DNA from: Rhizobacter sp964253025
Lineage (GTDB): Bacteria > Pseudomonadota > Gammaproteobacteria > Burkholderiales > Burkholderiaceae_C
Length of the DNA: 64,000 bases
NCBI RefSeq assembly: GCF_964253025.1
Contig: NZ_CAXUQC020000001.1
Span: 930,001-994,000 of the forward strand
Reading direction: 5' to 3'
This document shows, in pieces, positions 1-8,311 of the stretch. The first letter of the stretch is position 1. The number at the start of each line of letters is the position of its first letter. The notes below the pieces were generated by a model, which was not told where the DNA came from, searched no databases, and saw nothing but the letters and a program-made list of their open reading frames with translations. Made by a program: the position numbers and the translations under genes.

Positions 1-681
1 TACGAGTCGCGGCAGGTCGACGTCCATCTCTGGCCGTTGCGGGACCATGCCGACGACAACTACCGCCGGGTGGACGATCGCCCCTATGGCGGCGGCCCGG
101 GCATGGTGATGCTCGTGGAGCCCCTGGAACGCTGCCTGGCTGCAGCGCAGGCCGCACGCGGCGCACCGGCACCGGTGGTGCATTTCACTCCCACCGGGCG
201 TCGCATCGACAACGCCGTTGTCCGCGAGTTCGCGGCCGGCCCGGGCGCCGTGTTGCTGTGCGGACGGTACGAAGGCATCGACCAGCGCTTCATCGATCGC
301 CACGTCGACGTGGAATTGAGCCTGGGCGACTTCGTCCTGTCCGGCGGTGAACTGCCCGCACTGGCGCTGCTCGACGCCGTGGCCCGCCTGCAGCCGGGCG
401 TGCTGGGCGACGCCCAGTCACATGAGCAGGACAGCTTCTCCGACGGGCTGCTCGACTGTCCCCACTACAGCCGCCCTGAAGTGCTCACCACGCCCGAGGG
501 TGACGTGCTGCCCGTGCCACCCGTGCTGATGTCGGGCCACCACGCCCAGATTGCACGCTGGCGGCGGGAGCGTTCACTCGAGCTGACCGCGCGTCGCCGA
601 CCCGAGTTGATCGAAATCGCACGCCGTGCGGGGCAATTGTCGAAGGCCGACGAGAAATTCCTCTCCAATCTCGGTCTATAA
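1..681 (+). CDS. trmD: tRNA (guanine-N1-)-methyltransferase TrmD, 5' truncated by window
   Basis: TrmD methylates N1 of G37 in tRNAs with a G36 using S-adenosylmethionine and so limits +1 frameshifting. The frame is open from base 1, so the N-terminus lies outside the window; about 226 residues are visible of a usual 240-255. The knotted SPOUT SAM-binding region is clear: YGGGPGMVM, then LLCGRYEGID, then the LSLGDFVLSGGE block. The C-terminal helical domain ends in the usual LSKADEKFLSNLGL-type tail. rplS follows 109 bp downstream, matching the conserved rpsP-rimM-trmD-rplS order, so it is probably co-transcribed with the genes to its left. Confidence 0.97.
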   Translation, partial: YESRQVDVHLWPLRDHADDNYRRVDDRPYGGGPGMVMLVEPLERCLAAAQAARGAPAPVVHFTPTGRRIDNAVVREFAAGPGAVLLCGRYEGIDQRFIDRHVDVELSLGDFVLSGGELPALALLDAVARLQPGVLGDAQSHEQDSFSDGLLDCPHYSRPEVLTTPEGDVLPVPPVLMSGHHAQIARWRRERSLELTARRRPELIEIARRAGQLSKADEKFLSNLGL

Positions 682-790
682 TCAGCGGCTTTTCGATCCT
701 CTGCCTGGTCGAGGTCGTTCGTTCGCCACTCCGGTGGCCCGTGCGGCCCACACCTTCAACATGCGCCCGGCACGATCACAAGGAGAAAGC

Positions 791-1144
791 ATGGACCTGA
801 TCCAAACCCTCGAGCAAGAAGAAATTGCTCGCCTCAACAAGACCATTCCCCCGTTCGCTCCCGGCGACACGGTGATCGTCAGCGTCAACGTGGTCGAAGG
901 CACGCGCAAGCGCGTCCAGGCCTACGAAGGCGTCGTGATTGCCAAGCGCAACCGTGGCCTGAACTCCAGCTTCATCGTCCGCAAGATCTCCAGCGGCGAA
1001 GGCGTCGAGCGTACGTTCCAGCTGTACAGCCCGCTGATCTCGAAGATCGAGGTCAAGCGCCGCGGCGACGTCCGTCGCGCCAAGCTGTACTACCTCCGTC
1101 AGCGTTCGGGCAAGTCGGCCCGGATCAAGGAAAAGCTGGCCTGA
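791..1144 (+). CDS. rplS: 50S ribosomal protein L19
   Basis: This is ribosomal protein L19 of the large subunit, at the 30S-50S interface. The 117-aa product starting MDLIQTLEQEE shows the family core (PGDTVIV, VEGTRKRVQAYEGVVIAKRNRG) and the basic C-terminus LYYLRQRSGKSARIKEKLA. The ATG at 791 is preceded by AAGGAGAAAGC, a strong ribosome binding site; an in-frame upstream extension to 626 overlaps trmD and is not L19-like. It is the last gene of the trmD operon and is followed by an intrinsic terminator. Confidence 0.98.
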   Translation: MDLIQTLEQEEIARLNKTIPPFAPGDTVIVSVNVVEGTRKRVQAYEGVVIAKRNRGLNSSFIVRKISSGEGVERTFQLYSPLISKIEVKRRGDVRRAKLYYLRQRSGKSARIKEKLA

Positions 1145-1193
1145 GGCCTGCGGGCCGGATGACAAGGCCTGCGGTCTTGTCATCCAAACGAAG

Positions 1194-1218
1194 GCCGCCT
1201 CACGAGGCGGCTTTTTTT
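1194..1218 (+). terminator. Rho-independent terminator of the trmD-rplS operon
   Basis: The 7-bp stem GCCGCCT/AGGCGGC with a CACG loop is followed directly by seven T residues. It lies 50 bp after the rplS stop and 17 bp before the next gene start. A second, weaker hairpin (GACAAG/CTTGTC) lies just upstream at 1161-1181. Confidence 0.9.
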
Positions 1219-1234
1219 CGCGTCCAATCCTGCC

Positions 1235-1918
1235 ATGTCCCTCAGTTTCGATCCCCAGGCGTTGCCCCCCATCGGTGTCGATCACCATCTGCCGCCCGTG
1301 CGGCCCGAGGCCCTGGCGATCGAAATGCTTCGACAGCGCTTCCAGGCGCCACCCGTTTGGCAGCCCGAGATTGAAGCCGAACGTCCCTTCATCGAACGGC
1401 CACCGGCCCACGCGTCGGTGCTGGTGCCGCTGGTGCAGCGCGACGAACTCACCGTGCTGTTCACGCGCCGCACCGCCCACCTGACCGATCACCCCGGACA
1501 GATCAGCTTTCCCGGCGGCCGGGCGGAGCCCGAGGACGCGAACGCGGTGGCCACCGCCCTGCGCGAGGCCCAGGAGGAAATCGGGCTCGCGCCGGCCTAC
1601 GTCGACGTCCTGGGGCAACTGCCCACCTACACCACCGGCACGAGCTTCATCGTCACCCCGGTCGTCGGACTGGTGCGCCCCGGCTTCACGCTGCAGGCCG
1701 ATCCCTTCGAGGTGGCCGAGGTGTTCGAGGTGCCGCTCGCCTTCCTGATGGACCCGGCCAACCACCGTTGGCACGAGGCCGACTTCGGCGGACGCCGGCG
1801 CGCATTCCTCTCCATGCCCTGGACCGGCCCGGACGCGGCAGGGCAGGCGCAACAGTATTTCGTGTGGGGCGCGACGGCCGCCATGGTGCGCAACTTCTAT
1901 CGCTTCCTTGCTGCCTGA
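1235..1918 (+). CDS. NUDIX hydrolase, CoA pyrophosphatase (NudL/YeaB) type
   Basis: This is a predicted NUDIX hydrolase of the CoA-pyrophosphatase subgroup, which cleaves CoA to 3',5'-ADP and 4'-phosphopantetheine and needs a divalent metal. The NUDIX helix is visible around residues 90-115: PGGRAEPED, then ALREAQEEIGL with the metal-binding REAQEE core. The preceding LTDHPGQISFPGG segment is typical of the NudL group, and the 227-aa length is slightly above that of E. coli NudL. It starts 17 bp after the rplS terminator, so it needs its own promoter or some read-through. The substrate is inferred from the family only. Confidence 0.88.
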   Translation: MSLSFDPQALPPIGVDHHLPPVRPEALAIEMLRQRFQAPPVWQPEIEAERPFIERPPAHASVLVPLVQRDELTVLFTRRTAHLTDHPGQISFPGGRAEPEDANAVATALREAQEEIGLAPAYVDVLGQLPTYTTGTSFIVTPVVGLVRPGFTLQADPFEVAEVFEVPLAFLMDPANHRWHEADFGGRRRAFLSMPWTGPDAAGQAQQYFVWGATAAMVRNFYRFLAA

Positions 1919-1954
1919 CGCCATCGGCGCGGGCGCCCGGTATCATCGGGCTCC

Positions 1955-2944
1955 ATGAGTTTTTTCGCCGTCCTGTTTGCCCTGCTGATCGAGCAGCTCA
2001 AGCCGCTGCCCCGCCGCAACGTGGTTCACGATGCGCTCACCACCTGGATGCGCTGGACGGGCCGCAACTTCGACGCCGGCCGACCGCACCATGCCTGGGT
2101 CGTGTGGTGCGTCACCGTGCTCGTGCCTGCCATCACGGCCTGCGCCATCCACATCGGCCTGGCCCACCTCAGCGTCGGGCTGGCCCTGGTCTGGGACATC
2201 GTCGTGCTGTACCTGACGATGGGTTTTCGCCAGTTCAGCCACTACTTCACCGACATCCGTGACGCCCTCGAGCGGGGCGACGAGGCAACCGCCCGCCTGC
2301 TGCTTGCCGAGTGGCGGCATCTCGATGCAAGCGAGCTTCCGCGCGGTGAACTGCTACGCCACGTCATCGAGCATTCGCTGCTCGCGGCACACCGCCACGT
2401 GTTCGGCGTGTTCTTCTGGTTCGTGGTGCTGTCGTCGGTCGGGCTCGGGCCGGCCGGTGCCGTGCTCTACCGCATGGCCGAGTTCGCCAGCCGCTACTGG
2501 GGCTTCAAGAGCCGGGTGGTCGGTGCCCCGGTGAACGAACGCCTGCTGGCCTTGTCGCAGCGCTTGTTCAGCCTGGTCGACCACCTGCCGGCGCGCCTCA
2601 CCGCCTTCGGCTTCGCCGTCGTGGGCAACTTCGAGGAGGCCGTGTCGTGCTGGCGCCGGGATGCGGGCCTGTGGAAGCATGCCAACGAGGGCATCCTGCT
2701 CGCCGCTGCTGCCGGCGCCGTGGGGGTGCAGCTTGGCGGACATGCCGCCCCGGGCGTGACGCCGGACCGGTCCAAGACCTTCGATGCCGGCGCGCCGGAT
2801 GAACTCGCCGGGGCTGAGGGGTCCACGCCCGGAGCCCCGGCCGAGATGGGCCACCTGCGCAGCGTCGTTGCGCTGGTGTGGCGCTCGGTGGTGCTGTGGA
2901 TGCTGCTGCTGGCGCTGCTGTCGCTGGCGAACCTGGTCGGTTGA
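1955..2944 (+). CDS. CobD/CbiB family membrane protein
   Basis: This 329-aa integral membrane protein resembles the CobD/CbiB family (adenosylcobinamide-phosphate synthase, which attaches aminopropanol in B12 synthesis). The N-terminal MSFFAVLFALLIEQLKPL segment, the block LTMGFRQFSHYFTDIRDALERGD and the VIEHSLLAAHRHVFGVFFWF segment match the betaproteobacterial version always found beside rsgA. Several hydrophobic stretches include a C-terminal one at about residues 303-325. There are no other cobalamin genes nearby, so a true role in B12 synthesis is uncertain; an AmpE-like envelope role is the alternative. Confidence 0.75.
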   Translation: MSFFAVLFALLIEQLKPLPRRNVVHDALTTWMRWTGRNFDAGRPHHAWVVWCVTVLVPAITACAIHIGLAHLSVGLALVWDIVVLYLTMGFRQFSHYFTDIRDALERGDEATARLLLAEWRHLDASELPRGELLRHVIEHSLLAAHRHVFGVFFWFVVLSSVGLGPAGAVLYRMAEFASRYWGFKSRVVGAPVNERLLALSQRLFSLVDHLPARLTAFGFAVVGNFEEAVSCWRRDAGLWKHANEGILLAAAAGAVGVQLGGHAAPGVTPDRSKTFDAGAPDELAGAEGSTPGAPAEMGHLRSVVALVWRSVVLWMLLLALLSLANLVG

Positions 2945-3041
2945 AGCGGTCGTCGGTGCCGGCCTGGCCCGTGCGCCGCGGCGTCGTGCGGCGGCGCCGC
3001 GCTCAAGCGCCCGTCTCAGCCGCCTGGGTCACTCACTCACC

Positions 3042-3947
3042 TCAATAGCGCGCCTGCGAGAGCTCACTGAAGATCTCGCCATAGATGCGGTAGCGGCTCT
3101 CGGTGATCTCGCCCCGCTCGAGCGCAGCCCGCACACCGCAACCCGGCTCGTGGAGATGGGTGCAGTTGTAGAAGCGGCAGGCCTTGGCCGGCTCCGCGAG
3201 GTCGGGCATCAGGCTTGGCAGCACCTGCGGCGACACCTGCCGAAGTCCGAACTCCTGGAAGCCGGGGGAATCGATCAGCCCCGTCCGGCGCTCGGCATCG
3301 AGCCAATACCACTGGGTGGTGGTGGTGGTGTGGCGACCGGAATTGAGCGCCTGCGAAATCTCGCCCACCTGGGCACGCGCGTCGGGCGCCAGCAGATTGA
3401 TGAGCGTACTCTTGCCCGTACCGCTCGGTCCGAGCACGAGGCTTGATCGGCCGGCCAGCAGCGGGTCCAGCACGGCACGGGCCTGCTCGGGTTGCGCCTT
3501 CAGGGCCACCTCGTGCACGTCGTAGCCCATCGTGGCATAAGGTCGCAGGCGATCACGGGCGGCGGCGATCTGGGGCAGGTCGGCCTTGTTGAGCAGGATG
3601 TGGGCTTCGATGCCGGCGTCCTCGGCCGCGATGAGCGCCCGGGTGAGCTGCGACTCGCTGAACACCGGCTCGCTTGCCACCATGACGAGGATCAGGTCGA
3701 GGTTTGCCGCAAACGACTTGGTCTTCCACTCGTCCTGGCGAAAGAGCAGGTTGCGCCGAGGCTCCACCTGCTCGATGACGCCTTCGTCACCGGACACCTG
3801 CCAGCGCACCCGGTCGCCCACCACGCAGTCACTCTTCTTGCCGCGGGGGTGGCAGGTGAGCCGCCGACCCTCGGGCGTCTCGACGATGTAGTGGCGGCCA
3901 TGGCCGGCCACCACCAGTCCGGTGGACATCGCTTCGGCCCGGCTCAC
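3042..3947 (-). CDS. rsgA: Ribosome small-subunit-dependent GTPase RsgA
   Basis: RsgA (YjeQ) is a circularly permuted GTPase that checks late maturation of the 30S subunit. The permuted order is clear: NKAD (G4) at residues 120-123, then the P-loop GPSGTGKS at 173-180, then DSPG (G3) at 226-229. The N-terminal OB-fold covers about residues 8-70, and the C-terminal zinc knuckle uses C257, C262, H264 and C270. A GTG start at 3947 is chosen because GGAG sits 7 nt upstream; an ATG 18 bp later is possible. It lies 21 bp after the pterin dehydratase gene, in the same operon as the M48 protease. Confidence 0.96.
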   Translation of the reverse strand: MSRAEAMSTGLVVAGHGRHYIVETPEGRRLTCHPRGKKSDCVVGDRVRWQVSGDEGVIEQVEPRRNLLFRQDEWKTKSFAANLDLILVMVASEPVFSESQLTRALIAAEDAGIEAHILLNKADLPQIAAARDRLRPYATMGYDVHEVALKAQPEQARAVLDPLLAGRSSLVLGPSGTGKSTLINLLAPDARAQVGEISQALNSGRHTTTTTQWYWLDAERRTGLIDSPGFQEFGLRQVSPQVLPSLMPDLAEPAKACRFYNCTHLHEPGCGVRAALERGEITESRYRIYGEIFSELSQARY

Positions 3948-3968
3948 GGGCGGGCTCCGGGGGCGGTC

Positions 3969-4298
3969 TCAGTGCGCAACGGGGAGAAGGGCATCGGTCT
4001 TGGCGGCGCAGATGAAGTCGTTGATCGAGATGCCGCCCACCGAGTGCGTGTTGAAGCGCACGGTGCATCGGTCATAGCCGATCTGCAGGTCGGGATGGTG
4101 GTCCTCCCCATGGGCGATCCAGGCGACAGCGTTGACGAACGCCATGGTCTCGTGGAAGTTGCCGAAACGGAAGGTCTTCTCGATGGCGTCGCCGGCGAGG
4201 CGCCAGCCGGCGAGGCGCGACAAGTGCGCCTGGATGTCTGCGGCTGTCATCGGTGAGCCCGTGCGGTTCTCGCAATGCTGCTGAAGCAAGTTCTTCAT
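3969..4298 (-). CDS. phhB: 4a-hydroxytetrahydrobiopterin dehydratase (PhhB/PCD family)
   Basis: This is a pterin-4a-carbinolamine dehydratase, which recycles the cofactor of aromatic amino acid hydroxylases or acts in molybdopterin metabolism. The family signature EDHHPDLQIGYDRCTVRFNT, with its clustered histidines, and the GGISINDF tail are present. The start at 4298 makes an ATGA overlap with the stop of the M48 protease gene, suggesting translational coupling; an internal ATG (MTAADIQ, 4250) gives a more typical 93-aa protein. No phenylalanine hydroxylase gene is visible here. Confidence 0.92.
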   Translation of the reverse strand: MKNLLQQHCENRTGSPMTAADIQAHLSRLAGWRLAGDAIEKTFRFGNFHETMAFVNAVAWIAHGEDHHPDLQIGYDRCTVRFNTHSVGGISINDFICAAKTDALLPVAH

Positions 4299-5572
4299 GG
4301 TCGACCTGTCTGCAGCGCAAGCGCTGCGATGCGCTCCGATGCCGGCGGGTGGGAGTACCAGAAGCGCACGTACAGCGGATCGGGTGTGAGGGTGGCCGCA
4401 TTGTCCTCGTGCAGCTTGAGCAGGGCGGCGGCAAGGTCATTGCCGCTGGCCTGCTCGCTGGCGTAGGCGTCCGCCTCGAACTCATGCCGGCGCGACAGTA
4501 GGCTCATGAGGGGCGAGATGAAGAAGCCGAAGACCGGCACCACGAGCATGAAGAGCAGCAGGGCCAGCGCATCGTTGGGGGCGTTCATGCCGACCGTGGT
4601 GCCCAGGCCGGCGTAGAACCACAGCTTGCCGGACAGCCAGCCCAGCAGGGCGAAACCGAGCAGGCTCAGCGCGAACATCAGCACGATGCGCTTGAGCACG
4701 TGGCGGTGCTTGTAGTGGCCCAGTTCGTGGGCCAGCACGGCCTCGACTTCGCCGCCGGTCAGCTTGGCCAGCAAGGTATCGAAGAACACCACCCGCTTGG
4801 CCGCGCCCAGCCCGGTGAAGTAGGCATTGGCATGCCCTGAGCGCTTGCTGCCGTCCATCACGAACAGGCCCTTGGCCCGGAAGCCGCAGCGGGCCATCAG
4901 CGCCTGCACCCGCTCGCGGAGCGATTCGTCCGGCAGCGGCTCGAACTTGTTGAAGATCGGGGCGATCACGGTCGGGTAGAGCACCAGGGCCAGCAGGTTG
5001 AAGCCCATCCAGGCGCCCCAGGCCCACAGCCACCACAGCGAACCGGTGGCGCCCATGATCCAGAGGATGAGGGCGGCGATGGGCAGGCCGATGACCACGC
5101 CGACGAGCAGGCTCTTGACGGCATCGGCCAGGTAGAGCCTCCACGTCATGCGGTTGAAGCCGAACCGCTGCTCCAGCCGGAAGGTGTCGTAAAGCTCGAA
5201 GGGCAGGTCGAGCAGGGTGGAGATGAGCGAGAAGGCGGCCAGCAGCGCCAGCTGGTAGCCCATGGCACCGAGCACCGGAAAGACCGCCTCGTACAGCGCG
5301 GCGTTCAGGGCGGACAAGCCGCCGAGCAGCGTCCACCCGAGCAGCACCGCCGTGCCCCAGGCGGTCGTGATGAGCCCGAAACGGCCCTTGGCCAGGGTGT
5401 AGTCGGCCGCCTTCTGGTGAGCGGCCAGGGACACGGTGCCCGCGAATGCGACCGGCACGGCGCCGCGGTGGGCCGCCACATGCCGCATCTGCCGGGACGA
5501 GAGCCACACCTTGATGACGAACGAGAGCAGCAGGGCCGCAACGAACACGGCAGTCAGCACATTGGATTCCAT
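4295..5572 (-). CDS. M48 family (Ste24/CAAX prenyl protease-like) membrane metallopeptidase
   Basis: This 425-aa zinc metalloprotease of the inner membrane resembles Ste24/CAAX protease 1 and is larger than HtpX. The N-terminal half holds several membrane segments (from about residues 5-25). The catalytic HELGH motif is at 282-286 and a downstream EFEADAYA motif supplies the third zinc ligand. The ATG at 5572 is chosen because the upstream extension is non-conserved and lies in the divergent promoter space with orn. Bacteria lack CAAX prenylation, so the role is probably membrane protein quality control. It leads an operon with phhB and rsgA. Confidence 0.92.
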   Translation of the reverse strand: MESNVLTAVFVAALLLSFVIKVWLSSRQMRHVAAHRGAVPVAFAGTVSLAAHQKAADYTLAKGRFGLITTAWGTAVLLGWTLLGGLSALNAALYEAVFPVLGAMGYQLALLAAFSLISTLLDLPFELYDTFRLEQRFGFNRMTWRLYLADAVKSLLVGVVIGLPIAALILWIMGATGSLWWLWAWGAWMGFNLLALVLYPTVIAPIFNKFEPLPDESLRERVQALMARCGFRAKGLFVMDGSKRSGHANAYFTGLGAAKRVVFFDTLLAKLTGGEVEAVLAHELGHYKHRHVLKRIVLMFALSLLGFALLGWLSGKLWFYAGLGTTVGMNAPNDALALLLFMLVVPVFGFFISPLMSLLSRRHEFEADAYASEQASGNDLAAALLKLHEDNAATLTPDPLYVRFWYSHPPASERIAALALQTGRP

Positions 5573-5636
5573 GCCGCCAAGTGTAGGCGCTGGGCCTGCG
5601 AGAATGCGGCAACGCCATTCAGAACCGCACTGCGCC

Positions 5637-6230
5637 ATGACCGACAACGCCACCCCCTCCGCCGCTGCCGCAGCCGCCACCGAACTCGCCAGCAGCGACC
5701 AGAACCTGGTCTGGATCGACCTCGAGATGACGGGCCTCTACCCGAACACCGACCGCATCATCGAGATTGCGGTCGTGGTGACCGACGCCGCCCTCACGAA
5801 GCGCGTCGAGGGCCCGGTGTTCGCCATCCACCAGAGCGATGCGACGCTCGACGCCATGGACGCCTGGAACAAGGGCACCCACGGCCGCAGTGGCCTGATC
5901 GACCGGGTCAAGGCCTCGCCCATCGACGAGGCCGAGGCCGAGACGCAGGTCATCGAATTCCTCAAGCGCTACGTGCCGAAGAACACCTCGCCGATGTGCG
6001 GCAACAGCATCTGCCAGGACCGCCGCTTCCTTGCGAACTACATGCCGCGCCTGGAAGCCTTCTTCCACTACCGCAACCTCGACGTCAGCACCTTGAAGGA
6101 GCTGGCCAAGCGCTGGAAGCCCGAGGTGCTGGCCGGCTTCAAGAAGGCCCAGGCGCACACCGCGCTGGCCGACATCAACGAGTCGATCGACGAGCTCGTC
6201 TACTACCGCCAGCACCTGCTGGCGCTCTGA
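5637..6230 (+). CDS. orn: Oligoribonuclease
   Basis: Orn is a 3'-5' exoribonuclease of the DEDDh family that clears 2-5 nt RNAs, including the pGpG left from c-di-GMP breakdown. The Exo I motif (WIDLEMTGL), Exo II (NSICQDRRFL) and Exo III with the catalytic His (KAQAHTALADINES) are present. The 197-aa protein begins MTDNATPSAA and carries an alanine-rich leader of about 20 residues before the conserved core. It is divergent from the M48 protease with 64 bp between the starts. Its turnover of pGpG would link to the c-di-GMP receptor YcgR encoded further along. Confidence 0.97.
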   Translation: MTDNATPSAAAAAATELASSDQNLVWIDLEMTGLYPNTDRIIEIAVVVTDAALTKRVEGPVFAIHQSDATLDAMDAWNKGTHGRSGLIDRVKASPIDEAEAETQVIEFLKRYVPKNTSPMCGNSICQDRRFLANYMPRLEAFFHYRNLDVSTLKELAKRWKPEVLAGFKKAQAHTALADINESIDELVYYRQHLLAL

Positions 6231-6599
6231 GCCGAGCGGCCATCTTCATCCGGGCGACACAAATACTTGGGTCAAACCCGGATGTTGGGCTACAATCGCA
6301 GGCTGCGCTGCAATCACGGCCTCGGCCGGCAGCGTTTCGCTCATCCCCTCTGACCTTGTCGAGTCTTCCCGCGGTGATTCCACCGTGCGGCCTGTTCGAA
6401 CCCCGATACGGGAATGGTTGGCGGCGATGCCGTCGCTTTGACTGTTCCTGATCAACCCGTCCTCCGGTGGCCTTCACCGGTGTGGGTTCGGACCTTCTTC
6501 CCAGCGACTTTGTAGCCGGCTCCGCAATCGATGCGGTGCCTGCAGGTGCTGACCCCTTGCGCCCCTGGCGTGGGCAGCGCCGTGTTTGAAAGATTGATG
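6231..6599 (+). promoter_or_regulatory. Promoter and long 5' leader of the DEAD-box helicase gene
   Basis: These 369 bp hold no gene. A sigma-70-like promoter is proposed with TTGGGT at 6267-6272, an 18-bp spacer and the good -10 TACAAT at 6291-6296. It would give an untranslated leader of about 300 nt. A hairpin CCGGTG/CACCGG at 6464-6480 lies in the leader, followed by a pyrimidine-rich CCTTCTTCCC segment. Cold-induced helicase mRNAs such as E. coli deaD carry long regulatory leaders, so a similar role is plausible but not shown. Confidence 0.5.
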
Positions 6600-8189
6600 A
6601 TGACGTTTGAAGCCCTCGGCCTCCAGCCCGCCCTCCTGCAAGCCCTGAACGACTCCGGCTATGCGACGCCGACCGACGTGCAGTCGCTCGCCATTCCCGC
6701 CGCGCTCGAAGGCAAGGACCTGATGGTCTCCTCCAGCACCGGCAGCGGCAAGACCGCCTCCTTCGTGCTGCCCGCGCTGCAGCGCATCCTCGCCGCCCGT
6801 GGCGACAACACCAAGCGCCGCGAGAAGGGCGTGGTCTATGGCCCGCGCATCCTCGTGCTGGCCCCGACCCGTGAACTCGCGATGCAGGTCGACAAGGCCG
6901 CGACGGTCTACGGCCGCCATGTGCAAGGCCTGAAGGTCACCACCGTGGTCGGTGGCGTGCCGTATCCGGCCCAGCTGAAGGCCCTGCGCGGCCCGCTCGA
7001 CATCCTGATCGCCACCCCCGGCCGCCTGATCGACCACATCCAGACCGGCAAGGCCGTGCTCGACAACGTCGAGATGCTGGTGCTCGACGAAGCCGACCGC
7101 ATGCTCGACATGGGCTTCATCGACGACATCCAGCACATCGCCGAGAAGCTGCCGGCCGGCCGCCAGACCGTGATGTTCAGCGCCACGTTCGCCGGCCACG
7201 TCGGGCGCCTTGCGCAAGACCTGCTGCGCGACCCGCAGCGCATCGAGGTCACCTCGCACACCGACACGCACGAGAACATCGAGCAGCGCCTGCACTGGGC
7301 CGACAACAAGTTCCACAAGGACGCGCTGCTCGACCACATCCTGACCCAGAAGGAAATGGAGCAGGCCGTGGTGTTCACCAGCACCCAGCGTGATGCCGAC
7401 TGGCTCGCCGATCGCCTGGCCGACATGGGCCACGCCGTGGCGTCGCTGCACGGCGGCATGCCGCAAGGCCGCCGCACCCGCGTGCTGCAGGGCCTGCGCA
7501 ACAAGCAGCTGCGCGTGCTCGTGGCGACCGACGTCGCCGCTCGCGGCATCGACGTGCCGACCATCAGCCACGTCATCAACTACGGCCTGCCGATGAAGGC
7601 CGAGGACTATGTGCACCGCATCGGCCGCACCGGCCGTGCAGGTCGCAATGGCCTGGCCGTGACCCTGGCCGAGCGCATGGACACCGGCATGATTCGCCGC
7701 ATCCAGCAGTTCACGACCCAGAACATCCCGGTGTCGACCATCGAAGGCCTCGAGCCGAAGAGCCCGGAACCGCGCATGTTCGGCGGCCCGCGTCCGGAAG
7801 GCAAGTTCGGCGGCAAGCCGTTCGGCCACGGCCGTCCGGGTGGCAAGCCGTTCGGCAAGCCGTCGTTCGGCGGCCCGAAGCCGTTCAACCGCGACGCCGG
7901 CCCCCGTGAAGGTGGCTATGCACCGCGGCCGGAAGGTTTCGCACCGCGCCCGGAGGGCTTTGCTCCCCGCAACGAAGGTTTCGCTGCGCGCGACCGCTCG
8001 CCGTTCGACCGTCACCATGGCGATGAGCGCCGCGACAGCGGCTTCCAGTCGCGTGGCAATCCGTTCGACCGCGCACCGGCCGACCGCAACGCCGGTGGCT
8101 TTGCGCCGCGCAAGGCCGGCCCGGGTGGCCCGAAAGTGGGCGGCTTCAGCAAGCCCCAGCGTCCGCGCACCGGTGGCTTCGGCCGCTGA
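6600..8189 (+). CDS. DEAD-box ATP-dependent RNA helicase (RhlE-like) with RG-rich tail
   Basis: This 529-aa superfamily 2 helicase remodels RNA using ATP. All motifs are in order: Q motif (GYATPTDVQ), Walker A (SSTGSGKT), PTRELAMQ, TPGR, DEAD in VLDEADRMLD, SAT, then TDVAARGID and HRIGRTGRAGR in the second RecA lobe. After about residue 385 a low-complexity Gly/Arg/Pro/Phe tail contains near-repeats of APRPEGF, typical of RNA-binding tails in RhlE-like proteins. The ATG at 6600 is preferred over the adjacent 6597 because GAAAG lies 7 nt upstream. Biogenesis of ribosomes or cold adaptation is the likely role. Confidence 0.93.
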   Translation: MTFEALGLQPALLQALNDSGYATPTDVQSLAIPAALEGKDLMVSSSTGSGKTASFVLPALQRILAARGDNTKRREKGVVYGPRILVLAPTRELAMQVDKAATVYGRHVQGLKVTTVVGGVPYPAQLKALRGPLDILIATPGRLIDHIQTGKAVLDNVEMLVLDEADRMLDMGFIDDIQHIAEKLPAGRQTVMFSATFAGHVGRLAQDLLRDPQRIEVTSHTDTHENIEQRLHWADNKFHKDALLDHILTQKEMEQAVVFTSTQRDADWLADRLADMGHAVASLHGGMPQGRRTRVLQGLRNKQLRVLVATDVAARGIDVPTISHVINYGLPMKAEDYVHRIGRTGRAGRNGLAVTLAERMDTGMIRRIQQFTTQNIPVSTIEGLEPKSPEPRMFGGPRPEGKFGGKPFGHGRPGGKPFGKPSFGGPKPFNRDAGPREGGYAPRPEGFAPRPEGFAPRNEGFAARDRSPFDRHHGDERRDSGFQSRGNPFDRAPADRNAGGFAPRKAGPGGPKVGGFSKPQRPRTGGFGR

Positions 8190-8227
8190 GGCCGACAACG
8201 GGCACTGACGCCCGTTGAGTCCATCTG

Positions 8228-8258
8228 AAAGCGCTGCCCTCGGGCAGCGCTTTTTTTT
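8228..8258 (+). terminator. Rho-independent terminator of the helicase gene
   Basis: A stem GCGCTGCC/GGCAGCGC, extendable by A-U pairs, with a CTCG loop is followed by eight T residues. It lies 39 bp after the helicase stop and 54 bp before the end of the converging TctC gene. Confidence 0.92.
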
Positions 8259-8311
8259 GCCCTGAACGGTCCGATGGCCCGCGTGCCGCGCGGGCACCGG
8301 GCCCTGTGCGC

